Origin: Saussurea involucrata
Taxonomy: Eukaryota; Streptophyta; Magnoliopsida; Asterales; Asteraceae
Assembly: GCA_033807775.1 (NCBI GenBank)
Contig: CM066314.1
Coordinates: 96,140,929 to 96,204,928, forward strand
Direction of reading: 5' to 3'
DNA length: 64,000 bases
Under the pieces are notes generated by a model. The model worked only from the letters and a program-made list of their open reading frames with translations, did no database searches and was not told the origin of the DNA. Position 1 is the stretch's first letter. Each line of letters opens with the position of its first letter. Positions 33,761-44,841 of this stretch are shown here, piece after piece. The translations under genes were made by a program, and so were the position numbers.

Positions 33761-36700
33761 CTAACCAGAGTGAGATGAGGAGTGGACAGGGATGTGGGCA
33801 CTCTCATGCAGAAAGTGTTTCACCCTTTGCCCATTAACCTTAAAAGTTTGTCCCGATTGAGGGGATCGCAATTCCACTGTTCCGAATGGGCTCACACTCA
33901 CAATGGTGTATGGTCCAGTGCATCTTGACTTGAGCTTACCCGGAAAAAGTTTTAGACGAGAGTTGAACAATAATACCTGCTGTCCTTCAAAAACTTCCCG
34001 ATGATTGATCCTTCGGTCATGCCACATCTTGGTCTTTTCCTTGTATAACTTTGAATTTTCATATGCGTGATAGCGCATTTCCTCAAGTTCATGCAATTGC
34101 AAGGTTCTTTTAATTCCTGCGGCATCTTCACTCATGTTGAGTTCTTTTAAAGCCTAAAAGGCTTTATGTTCCAACTCGATTGGTAAATGGCAAGCTTTGC
34201 CAAATACCAACTTAAATGGAGACATTCCTAATGGGGTCTTATACGCCGTGCGATACGCCCAAAGAGCGTCATCAAGCTTGATGGACCAATCTTTTCAATG
34301 GGGCTTCACCACCTTTTCCAAAATTCCCTTGATCTCTCGGTTTGAGAGTTCCGCCAAACCATTAGTTTGGGGGTGGTAGGCGGTTGCTATCCTATGATGA
34401 ATATCATATTTAGCAAGAACCGAGCTCGTGACTTTGTTAACAAAATGGGATCCTTCATCACTAATTATGGCTCGTGGTGTTCCAAAACGAGTGAAAATAT
34501 TTTTTTGCAAAAACTTCACCACAGTGTTAGCGTCATTAGTGTGACAAGCAGCAGCTTCTCCCCATTTCGAAACATAATCTACCGCCACCAAGATGTAAAA
34601 ATTGTTGTTGGAATTTGGAAAGGGTCCCATAAAATCTATTCCCCACACATAAAAAATTTCCACCTCAAGGATATTGTTGAGGGGCATTTCATTTCGTTGC
34701 GATATATTCCCAGTGCGCTGACACTGCTCACAGTGACGAACAAACTTGTGAGAGTCTTTGAACACAGTGGGCCAAAAGAACCCACTCTGCAAAATTTTCG
34801 CAGCAGTGCGTGTTCCTCCGAAATGACCTCCATAGTGGGATGTGTGACAACCCTGGAGTAAATGTTGTTGCTCACTCCCATGAACACATCGCCTCAACAC
34901 TTGGTCTGTTCCTATCTTGAATAAGAAAGGATCATCCCAAATGTATCGACGAGTATCATGCAAGAATTTTTTAAAAGGCTCTCCACTCATCCCATGGGGT
35001 CGTAATCCACTTGCTAAAAAGTTAGCGATGTCAGCATACCAAGGAATATCATGATGTTGGGCGACTAACAATTGTTCATCCAGAAAAATTTCTTTTACTG
35101 GAGTGGGATCTACAGTGCCCACTGTGGGCTCAAGTCTGGAAAGATGATCAGCGATCTGGTTACTTGTTCCTTTTCTATCGACGATCTCAAGGTCGAATTC
35201 CTGCAGCAACATCACCCATCTGATTAACCTTGGTTTAGAGTCAACTTTGTTGATCAAATACTTGATGGCTGCATGATCGGTGTGTACTATGACCTTTGCT
35301 CCAATTAAGTAAGACCTGAAACGATCAAAAGAAAAAACTACTGCAAGTAATTCTTTTTCGGTTACAGTGTAGTTGATTTGAGCTTCGATCAAAGTCTTGC
35401 TTGCATAGTATATCGGATGAAAAATCTTATCTTTTCGTTGGCCTAGTAATGCACCTACAGCCCAATCGCTGGCGTCACACATGACTTCAAATGGGAGTGA
35501 CCAGTCAGGAGTGGTCACTATGGGTGCAGTAACTAAGGCATTTTTGATTATTTCAAATGCGTCTCTACATTCTTTGGAAAAAACAAACTCTCTTTCATGT
35601 TGCAGCAGGTTACAGAGGGGTTTAGTTATTTTGGAAAAATCTTTTATGAACCTCCTATAAAAACCTGTGTGACCTAAAAAACTGAAAATGCCTTTTACCG
35701 TTGTGGGCTCGGGAAGTTGGGAGATTACTTCTATTTTTGCTTTGTCAACTTCCAAACCCTTTTTCGACACAAGATGACCCAAAACAATACCCTCTTCGAC
35801 CATGAAATGACATTTTTCCCAATTAAGTATAAGGTCGTGGGTTTCACATCTCACCAAACTTTTTTCTAGATTCCTCAAACAGTTATCAAATGATGTGCCT
35901 ATCACAGAAAAATCGTCCATAAAAACTTCTATGGTGTCTTCTATCATATCGGTGAAAATGGCCATCATACAACGTTGAAAAGTAGCGGGAGCATTACATA
36001 AACCAAAAGGCATTCTCCGTGATGCAAAAGTACCATATGGACAAGTAAAGGTGGTCTTTTCTTGGTCCTCGTGTGCGATGTGGATTTGGTTATATCCGGA
36101 GTATCCATCTAGAAAACAATAAAATTCCTTTCCCGCTAATCTATCAAGCATTTGATCAATAAAAGGTAACGGGAAATGGTCTTTCTTTGTTGCTAGATTC
36201 AGTTGCCTATAGTCCATGCATATTCTCCATCCTGTAACAGTCCTAGTTGGAATGAGTTCGTTCTTTTCATTTGTGATTACTGTTGTTCCTCCCTTTTTAG
36301 GGACACATTGAACGGGGCTCACCCAACTACTACTGGCAATGGGATAGATAATACCAGCATCTAACCACTTCAGAATCTCTTTCTTAACTACTTCCTTCAT
36401 GATGGGGTTCAACCTTCTTTGAGGTTGGACTTTCCCCGGGTCGTAACTCTCTAAGTTAATCTTATGTTGACATAAAGAGGGGCTAATTCCTCTAATGTCT
36501 GCTATGGTCCAACCAATTGCCTTCTTATGCTTCATCAACAATTCGATTAAAAGGTGTTCTTGATTTTCGCTAAGTTTGGATGAGATGATAACAGGAAGTT
36601 TGTTATTCTCAGCGAGATAAGCATATTTCAAATGAGGAGGCAATGGTTTAAGCTCTAACTCAGGAGGTTGTTCGATGGATGGTGGTTGGATCGTCCTATC

Positions 36701-36952
36701 CTTAAAGTCCAAAGGCTCAAAAGCTGCCACCATTTCGTTACACTCATCCTCAAAAGTGTCATTATTTTCTGAGTCAGAGTGCTCACTCTCACTGTCCACT
36801 GTGGACAGTGAGTCAAAACAGTGGGATCCATAAATCGTACTCACAGCAAGGCAGTCCTCGGTGTCTATGTACTTAAGGGATTTGAAAACATTAAACTTTA
36901 CCTCTTGGTCGTTGACTCTCATGGTGAGTTCTCCTTTGTGCACATCGATCAA
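33761..36952 (-). pseudogene. pol: Athila-like pol: protease end, RT, RNase H, integrase (element E2)
   Basis: This is the better preserved of the two Athila-like pols: 885 codons open from 36952 to 34295. Reverse transcriptase FMDD is at 35912-35923, with CMDYRQLNLATKKDHFPLPF. RNase H (VMCDASDWAVGALLG, HTDHAAIKYL) and integrase (HYGGHFGGTRTA, CEQCQRTG, VAVDYVSKW, HPQTNGLAE) follow. TGA at 34295-34297 replaces an Arg codon and TAG near 34154 replaces a Trp codon (E keeps both). The C-terminal part continues to the stop at 33761. The Glu in VSKWGEA where E has VSKWVEA is a neighbouring change, not a catalytic loss. Confidence 0.93.
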
Positions 36953-39192
36953 AGTTCATCCTGTCGCAAGGAAAGGACGTCCTAGAATGATTGGAATGTC
37001 TTTGTCGGCCTCATAGTCTAAAATCAGAAAGTCGGCAGGGAAGATGAATTTGTCTACTTGGACCAAAACATCTTCAATCTTCCCTCTTGGGTAGGCAATG
37101 GATCGATCGGCTAATTGTAAGGTCACGGTGGTGGGTCTAGCCTCTCCAATACCTAATCTCTTAAAAATTGACAAAGGCATCAAATTTATACTAGCGCCTA
37201 AATCACAAAGTGCTTGACCTACTTCTTGTCCTCCTATCGTGCATGGAATTGTAAAACTACCCGGGTCTTTCAACTTAGGGGGAATCTTGCTTGTGAGAAG
37301 GGCACTACATTCTTCGGTCAACGCCACCGTTTCAAACTCACCCAACTTTCGTCTTTTGTTCAAAATATCTTTTAAAAACTTAACATAGCTTGGCATTTGC
37401 TCAAGAGCTTCTACCAAGGGTATGTTAATGTGAAGCTGTTTAAAAATGTCTAAAAACTTTTTAAATTGAACATCAACATTCTTAGGCTTCATTCTTTCAG
37501 GAAAAGGTACACTTTTTGGGTCGATGTGAGTCTGAAGCGGAGTTAACTTTGGAATGGCAGGTTTAGGCAATGGACCAAAAGTGGGGAGGTTAGGGACTTC
37601 AGTCCCCACTGTGGGGATCACAGTGACTTGAGGAGTGCCCACTGTGGGATGAGGTACAGTGGTGATTTGAGGCGAGTCTTCAGAATCGAAAACGATATCT
37701 TTCAGATCCTTTCCACTCCTAAGTGTTATGGCTTTGATTTGTTCTGGTCCCTTCCCTATTACCCTAGCATTTTCGGTGTCACTAGGTAATGTCCTCGGTG
37801 GTCTATTCTTGACTTCGACGGCTAGTTGTCCTACTTGAGTTTCTATGTTTCTAATGGCCGCCTGAGTTTGGTTCATGAATCCTTTGAGCATTGATTCGAG
37901 TGATGGTTGAGCCTCAGCATTATGAGATGGTCGTGGTTGGAACTGTTGGGAGGATTGACCTTGGTGAAAGTTTTGTGGGGAGTGCCCACTGTGATGATGC
38001 TGAAATCCAGGGGGTTGTGTGGTCTTTGAGCATGACTCGCCCCGTGGGGTTGGAGTCCTTGGTTTCCAGACCAAGAGAAATTTGGATGATTCCTCCAACC
38101 TGGATTATAGGTCTGTGAGTATGGGTTGTTTCGTGGGTTAGTTCCTATGACATTAACAGCCTCTGGATTTGCTGGACAAAAATCAAAAACATGCTCGTCC
38201 CCACAGTAAGAGCAGCTCTTAGTGAGATGTGCAGTGCCCACTGTGGGATTAAGTTGTCCTCGATTTTGGTTCAACACTATTTTTGTTAAGGCTACTAACT
38301 GTGCATTCATGGTTTTAAGTGCCTCATTATAAATGTTGGTGGTCTTTGGTGCAGGCGTTCTCGGGTTGGACCAGTCGGTGTTGTTATTGGACACTTTTTC
38401 TAAAATCTGATATCCTTCATTATAGGTTTTGCTTGTGAAAGTTCCTCCTGCTGTTGCATCTAAGATGATTTTGGCTGCGTTGTAAAGACCATTGTTAAAG
38501 GTCTCCAACTGAATGCAATGTGGGATGCCATGGTGTGGGCACTTTCGGAGTAAATCTTTAAACCGCTCCCATGCATCCGAAACAGCCTCATCTTCTTCTT
38601 GTCTAAACAAAACAATATCATTTCTCAGCCTCATGTTTTTGGTTGGACGAAAATACTTTTGTAAAAAAATTTCCGCAAGCTCTTGCCACATGGTTTTTGA
38701 ATGAGGTGCATGCGCATTTAGCCATGACTTAGCCTTGTCCCTTAAAGTAAAAGGAAAAAGTCTTAGCCTTAAAGCTTCCTCACTCACACCTTGTAGTTGA
38801 AAAGAGTCGGTCATTTCCAAAAATGATTTTAAGTGCGAATGCGGATCCTCAGATGGTGATCCTCCAAACTGACCCATGGCTTGGATCATTTGAAACATCA
38901 CCGGTTTGAGTTAAAAGTGTGGTGTTTGAAGGTTGGGTCTTAGAATCCCGGAGCTTAAATCACTAACTCCAGTAGTTGCATAGTCCCTTATCCCTCGATC
39001 TTTGCTATCAGCAATCGTCACTGTGGTTTCCACTAATGGAGGTGGTGGTGGTTGACCGCCCACTCCTGCCATATTTGTGGTGGGGTTCACAGGGAGTTGT
39101 TGATTTTTCTTCTTGTTTTTACGTCTTTTTCGAAAAGTCCTTTCTATTTCAAGATCGATTGGTTCCAAAGGTCCGTGTTGTTGCCATGGCAT
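36953..39192 (-). pseudogene. gag: Athila-like gag and protease (element E2)
   Basis: It starts at ATG 39192 (MPWQQHGPLEPIDLEIERT). Lesions: TAA at 38911-38913 (E has GAA); a 1-bp deletion in a C run near 38012 that shifts the frame inside the Gln/Pro linker; TGA at 36956-36958 (E has an Arg codon). The capsid region matches E (DPHSHLKSFLEMTDSF, SWLNAHA). The knuckle is CSYCGDEHVFDFC. The protease motif is CDLGASINLMP. CCACTGTG words encode PTVG-type linkers at about 37603, 37638, 37985 and 38238. Confidence 0.92.
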
Positions 39193-39273
39193 ACAACACG
39201 AACGGTGCTAGAAAAACGAGTTACTTGGGCTCGAACAAAAACTAATGTCTTGAGATTTAAAAATCACGCCAGT

Positions 39274-39290
39274 CCCCGGCAACGGCGCCA
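39274..39290 (-). other. Primer binding site of element E2 (tRNA-Asp)
   Basis: CCCCGGCAACGGCGCCA on the plus strand agrees with the 3' end of plant tRNA-Asp(GTC) at all 17 bases as I recall that tRNA. It lies six bases from the LTR. Confidence 0.88.
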
Positions 39291-39296
39291 AAAACT

Positions 39297-40905
39297 TGAC
39301 ACGTGTGAATGGTACATGCAAAATAAACCACAGCGGGTTGTAATCTGTCCACAGTGGGCAGCGCAAGTGTACACTGTCCACTATGATCGTCACGGCAAGT
39401 AATAATCGGTAAAATACCGGAATTGTATCCATAGAGACTGGGCTATCAAGACAATACGGCTTTCATGAGCTCCTTTCACGAGTTTCAATTAGAGAGGAAA
39501 CAATATTTTGAGTTGGTTTGTGAAAAGCTAATTTTGAAATTACAATGATTTATAAAGAGGGATGCAAGTCGGATTTTCCCTAGACTTTATGCTAAATACT
39601 TGATCCTAAGATGATCCTCGTAATTGAGACCGGTCTTTGGAAAAGCCCGGTTACAAAATACTCACAGTCTTAGACTAAAAACCCATTTTATTGGTAATTA
39701 TCATTTTGTCAATGAGTCTCTCAAATGGACTCTTTCGAGCCTCGATGGAATGTGTAGAGACAAATACTCTAAGTGTTTTTAATACACCAACTAGCTTGCC
39801 AACTACTCCAGTGGGAAGAGAAGAGCTCACTGTGCAGACCTCACTTTCATAAGTGTCATAAGATTTCTTTCGAACTCCTTAGCATCATCCAAGCTCGTGT
39901 CACCGCGTTCTACTTATTTCTAAGTTAAGAACTAGACTTTAAATCCTTGCAAGTGATCAGCTTGTTCGCATCCTTGGGCAAAATCGAGAATGAATGACCA
40001 CAACGATAACTACTTCAAAAATAAAGATTACTCAAGCATTTTTTCTAAAGTCCAGGTACTTCTCGTTCCTACATCCCAAAGGGTGTTTAGCCTACCATTA
40101 CTGAAAATATAAGAGCGAAAGATGAAAAAGTTTGCATAAGATAACTAGGAGTGAATTGAAATTATCCTCACAGTGGGGAACGTAAGTTGCCCACTGCTCG
40201 AAACTACAACTGAAAGCAATACGTGAATTTAAATCTAAATTACTGCAGAAAAAGAAAAGTTAACTATTACAAAGCTAGACTACGAAATTTAGAGTGTTAC
40301 ACTAAGAAGATGGTAATGAAAAGATCTAAGATGATAGATCCAAGAGATGAAGATGATTTTTTTCAATGAATGCCCATGGTCTTCTTTTATAGCCGAAATT
40401 TGGCATCTTGGGTATTGACTTCTTCTTTGCAAATCTGGAGGTTAAGGGAACACAAAATCCTATGCTTAGCTCCTTAACCCTTGACTTCCATCTTTACCCA
40501 ATAGTTCTTCCAAAAAGTTGGTCTCTAAGCATGTAGGTTTGATTTGTTTATTCTTTTTGTCATGCTTTTCCTTTGCATGCCTAGATTAAAATATTCCCAT
40601 TCTTTTAACCTGCCCCTGAAGCTTCCATGCTTTTGCAACCATGCTTTTCATCAAAATCCTTCTTTTTGTCTTTATCCAGTATCGACAGTGGGCAGTTGGA
40701 GTGGGCACTGTTCATCTCACTGCGAATAAAATGTGAAAACCACCCAAAATCCACCTAATAATTTGTTTGACACTAAAACTCACCTCGTTTGCCCTTTTTA
40801 TAAAAATATGCCAAGAATGGGGGTTTTTAAGAGTTAGAATGGCTAAATTTGACAAAATAAAATGGAAAATAAATGGAAATAATAACTCTAAAAATAGAGT
40901 TATCA
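39297..40905 (-). repeat. 5' LTR of element E2 (1609 bp)
   Basis: Same ends as 28500-30109. TATAAAAG reads on the minus strand at 40384-40391. CACAGTGGGG words are at about 39347 and 40168. Followed by the duplication ATCGT. Confidence 0.95.
40384..40391 (-). promoter_or_regulatory. TATA box in 5' LTR of element E2
   Basis: TATAAAAG on the minus strand, at a place equivalent to the TATA box of E's LTR. Confidence 0.65.
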
Positions 40906-41892
40906 ATCGTTACGCGGCATGGAGTTCCAGTTTCCATTATATCGGATAGAGATAGTCGCTTCACATCCCGATTTTGGCAATCACTTCAAAAAGCGTTGGG
41001 TACTCAGTTGAACATAAGCACGGCTTATCATCCTCAAACGGATGGTCAGAGTGAGCGGACCATTAAGATGTTGGAGGACATGCTTCGGGCATGTGTAATA
41101 GAATTTGGAGGAAGTTGGGATAACCATTTGCCATTAGTTGAGTTTTCCTACAACAATAGATATCACACTAGTATCAAGTGTGCGCCATATGAAGCTCTAT
41201 ATGGACGCAAGTGTCGATCACCTCTTTGTTGGTTGGAAATAGGAGATAGTCAGCTATTTAGTCCGGATATCGTACAAGAAACCACCGACAAGATTGCAGT
41301 TATCAGAGATAGGCTTAAAGCAGCTCAAGATCGTCAAAAGAGCTATGCGGACAATCGAAGAAAGCCTCTAGAATTCCAAATTGGTGATAGAGTCTTTTTA
41401 AAAGTATCCCCTTAGAAGGGAACAGTCCGTTTTGGGAAAAGAGGAAAGTTGAGTCCACGGTATGTTGGACCATTCAAGATCACGGAAAGAATTGGACCAG
41501 TAGCTTATAAGCTGGAATTGCCAATGGAGTTAAGTGCTATCCACAACACGTTTCACGTGTCGAACCTAAAGAAGTGTTTAGCTGATGAAGCAGTAACCGT
41601 GCCCTTGGAAGATGTCCAAATCAACAATAAACTGCACATCGTAGAGGAACCAATGGAAATACTCGATATGGAAGTCAAGCGTCTTAAGCGAAGCAAAATC
41701 CCGATAGTAAAAGTCCATTGGAACACAAGGCGTGGGCCTGAATACACTTGGGAGCGGGAGGACTACATGTACAAAAGTATCCTCACCTCTTCGCAAGCAA
41801 ACCTGTTAACGCTAGTGACACTTGAATTTCGGGACGAAATTCTTCTAACCGGGGGAGACTGTGACAACTGTCAAATTCACATCTCAGGTTAG
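40906..41892 (+). pseudogene. pol: Gypsy pol, second part: integrase core and C-terminus (element D)
   Basis: It resumes D's integrase after E2; with one copy of ATCGT the frame matches the part ending at 28499. Core motifs: ISDRDSRFTSRFW (second catalytic Asp), HPQTDGQSERT (catalytic Glu). The GPY-type C-terminal domain is LSPRYVGPFKITERIGPVAY. A terminal chromo-like segment (PIVKVHWNTRRGPEYTWERED) supports the Tekay assignment. TAG at 41413-41415 replaces a Trp. The frame runs on into the 3' LTR and stops at 41890. Confidence 0.93.
41850..41859 (+). other. Polypurine tract of element D
   Basis: CGGGGGAGAC directly precedes the 3' LTR start TGTGACAACTG. Confidence 0.88.
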
Positions 41893-44841
41893 AACTGTTT
41901 TGGATACCTCATTTTTATGACATAGTAAACACGGTACGATAGGAAAATTCGAGAAATTTTGCCTAAGAAAATCCTTGAATTAGGAAATTATCCATAAATC
42001 TCATAAAATGCCAACTTAATATATATTTATACTACAAGTATTTATGTAGTTGTTAATTTTGATATATTTTAAGTTTATTATGTATATGAATACCTTATAT
42101 TTATACTTATACTTGTATTTTTAACTTTAAAAGAAAATACTTGTATTATGATTTTTATTTTAATACATGATGTGACTAAATACCAATGTCACACCACACC
42201 ACCCCACCCCCCATGTGAGGCCGGCCATCCCCCCCCCCCCCCCCCCCCTCTCATTTTTGCATAAGTAAACCCTTAACCTCACTTGTTGAACCACTTCTCT
42301 CATTTGCACTCTCTCACTAAAAAGAGTAGTCATCTCCTTCTCTCTCCATCTTCAAAGCTTCATCCTCATCTTCATAACTTCTTCAAGAGTTCATCATAAA
42401 CTCCAGCCCCTAAAATCATTTCTTCAAGAGTATCAAGTTAAACAAAGGTAAAAATAAGGGTGTTGAGTAAAATCCACACACATTCTTTCAAGTCTTTTTC
42501 ATGTTCTTGCATTTCCAAAGTATGATCTTCCTCTTTTGTTACACCTTCTTCATGACTTCTAAAATCATCTTTTATAAGTCTTAATGTTTGTAGATTTACC
42601 ATCATAACATCTTTTGTTAGTAAAAGATGGTGAATCCAAAATCAAACCAAAGTTAAGACCAAAGATGAACATTTTAAACACGTGCTTGTAGTGATCTTGA
42701 GAGATCCATAATTTTTTTCAAGAGTCTCATGAATGTACCTTTGAAAATCATTAAAAACATATTTAAACCAACCTGCATGAGTTCAAAATACTGAATTTTT
42801 AGTTGCATGTTGATGTTCTTATCAACAATCTTCAAAATGGGTCTTTTATAAAAGTTTTCCAAGTATGAGTTGATGGATAAATGGCATGCATTTTTAATGG
42901 ATCACAAATATGTTTTGGTAACTGAAAATAAGTGTATGGGTGAGAGTCAAATCGGATTTTGCATGCAAAAGAATAAGAATTTTGGTTTAAAAGTCAATTG
43001 GAGAGCACATGCACAAGGTGTTGTTTGGACAGCTTGCTGTCAGATTTCACACCCCACTTCAAAGAGTAATATCTCACTCATTTTAACTCCAAATGTAGTG
43101 ATTCTTTTTCTGGAAATCATTTTATTGTGATAAGATTCAAACCCAAGTGGTTTCATTCAAAAACCCAACGATTCCATTTATCAAACAGTCCTCACAAAAT
43201 CCGTGTACAAACAGCAAAGTCTTCTGTCGGGTTTTATGTCGTGTATTATTTCATGTATTTATACTCTTTCAAAAATTATGAAACTGATGCCAAAAGTTTC
43301 CTAACTCATTGAACCAACTGAACATAAAATTTCATGATCAAATTATACCTAGAAGTTATCCAAAGCTGGACACAAAGTGACACCAAATTCTGGACAGTAA
43401 AGGACAAATTATTATATATTATTAAGGACTATTTCTAATCTCATTTCATCATTTCATGATGAAATAGTGGAGTATATAAGTATATCTTATATTTATGCAG
43501 TTTATTTATGCATTTTATTTATGTCTTTTAGTTATGCATTTTATTTATTCTTTATCCCTCTTCATCTTTTATGATGAAATTGTGGAATGTTCATATATAT
43601 AATATATTTATATATATTTATGCATTTTATTCTTGATCCCATTTCATCATTTTAGGATGAAATAGTGGAGTATAAATATATATTATATCTATATATTTAT
43701 ACATTTAAATATTTGTCATTTCGTTTACGACCCCTAATTTTATCGTCGTTACGATAAAATTTTGGTTTATACATATATATGTACTATATATGTTTATGTT
43801 CTTTAAAACCCTTTTCGTTACTTATTGAGATGAAATTGTGGAAACTTCAATCTAAGAAGAACAATGTTTACGTTTATTACGTTATAATATTAAAACACAA
43901 CAAGGCATTTTATGATGATTTGGATAGTTAGTATCGAACCTTCAAGATTGAGAACTCATTAGTGACCTTACGTTCATAGGTTTGAAGTAGGATCATCTCG
44001 GAGTACTTGTGGGAGATTCCCGGATTCTATCGCGTATCATGTGAGTATTCACAGCCCCTTTTTCAATGTTTTACATATTTTGGGGTGAAAATCATGTGGT
44101 TACTACAACTATTTTACACACCGATTATTTCGTTTTCTTGAAAATACGAAGCTTGCTTATTTATGCTCTATGGTATCTATGTTGTTGCAAATGTTGTAAG
44201 TTTGAGTTTCTTTTGCTATCATTCAAAAGTCCCCGTTTACGTATACGTTACCCGTTAACTCATGGATTGAGCCGTTGGTAATTATGGATAACGTTATTTG
44301 GTTTGACACCCCACTCACAAGTAGCGCTTGTTTGAGTGCATATTTATTGTTGTATTGGCGTATTGTTGGTGATAGAACATGCGCGTATGTGGAATGATTC
44401 CACCACTATAGTAGGGGCAAAGTATGTCGGTATAGGTCGGGTAACGGGCTCAAGAACTTAGCATTTTACATATGATTACCTTGAGCAAGTGGTTTTTTTA
44501 TAACCGTATTATTTTATCCCATGTGTGGATTTCAACTATTTTGCGATGGCAAACAATGTTATACTCATTAAACCTGTGAACTCACCAACTATTCATTAGT
44601 TGACACTCTCATTTACATGCTTTTCAGGAGAACGTTCTTAAGGTTGGAATTTAGGAAGGCTACACGTGATGAAGCTTTCTTTCCTATCTTTAAATTTTAT
44701 GTTCATTTCCCTTTCGCAAAAACAATTGTAAAAGACAAGGTTTAACCTTTGAATGTATTTTGATGGTTGTTGTGATCTTGTAACTTTTGCTATGAAACTT
44801 GAGCTGTACATTCCGTGTTTCCGCTTTAGCGGGGTGTTACA
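41860..44841 (+). repeat. 3' LTR of element D (2982 bp)
   Basis: The uninterrupted LTR copy. It includes about 530 bp (42925-43455) missing from the 5' copy and a poly-C run near 42230-42248. It ends GCTTTAGCGGGGTGTTACA at 44841 and is followed by TCAGG. Confidence 0.95.

Larger units (their letters stand above)
28500..40905 (-). mobile_element. Element E2: second Athila-like Ty3/gypsy with extra ORF
   Basis: A complete 12.4-kb element, minus strand, inserted in D's integrase with duplication ATCGT (28495-28499 and 40906-40910). Same order as E. LTRs are 1610 and 1609 bp and differ at about 23 positions by eye, so it looks older than E. E and E2 share gag, pol and extra ORF closely, but their LTR starts differ (TGACACGTG against TGTTACGTG). 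The octamer CCACTGTG or its complement occurs 14 times, as in E. Confidence 0.96.
10028..44841 (+). mobile_element. Element D: Tekay-like Ty3/gypsy, complete ends, host to E and E2
   Basis: Both ends are present: TGTGACAACTG at 10028 and GGGGTGTTACA ending at 44841, flanked by the duplication TCAGG (10023-10027 and 44842-44846). Order: 5' LTR (split by E), primer site, degenerate gag, pol (split by E2), polypurine tract, 3' LTR. Without E and E2 the element is about 10.5 kb. The unsplit 3' LTR confirms that E lies in the 5' LTR, since the sequence across E's target is intact at about 41955. The LTRs differ at about 25 sites by eye over some 2.45 kb, plus indels. Confidence 0.95.
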
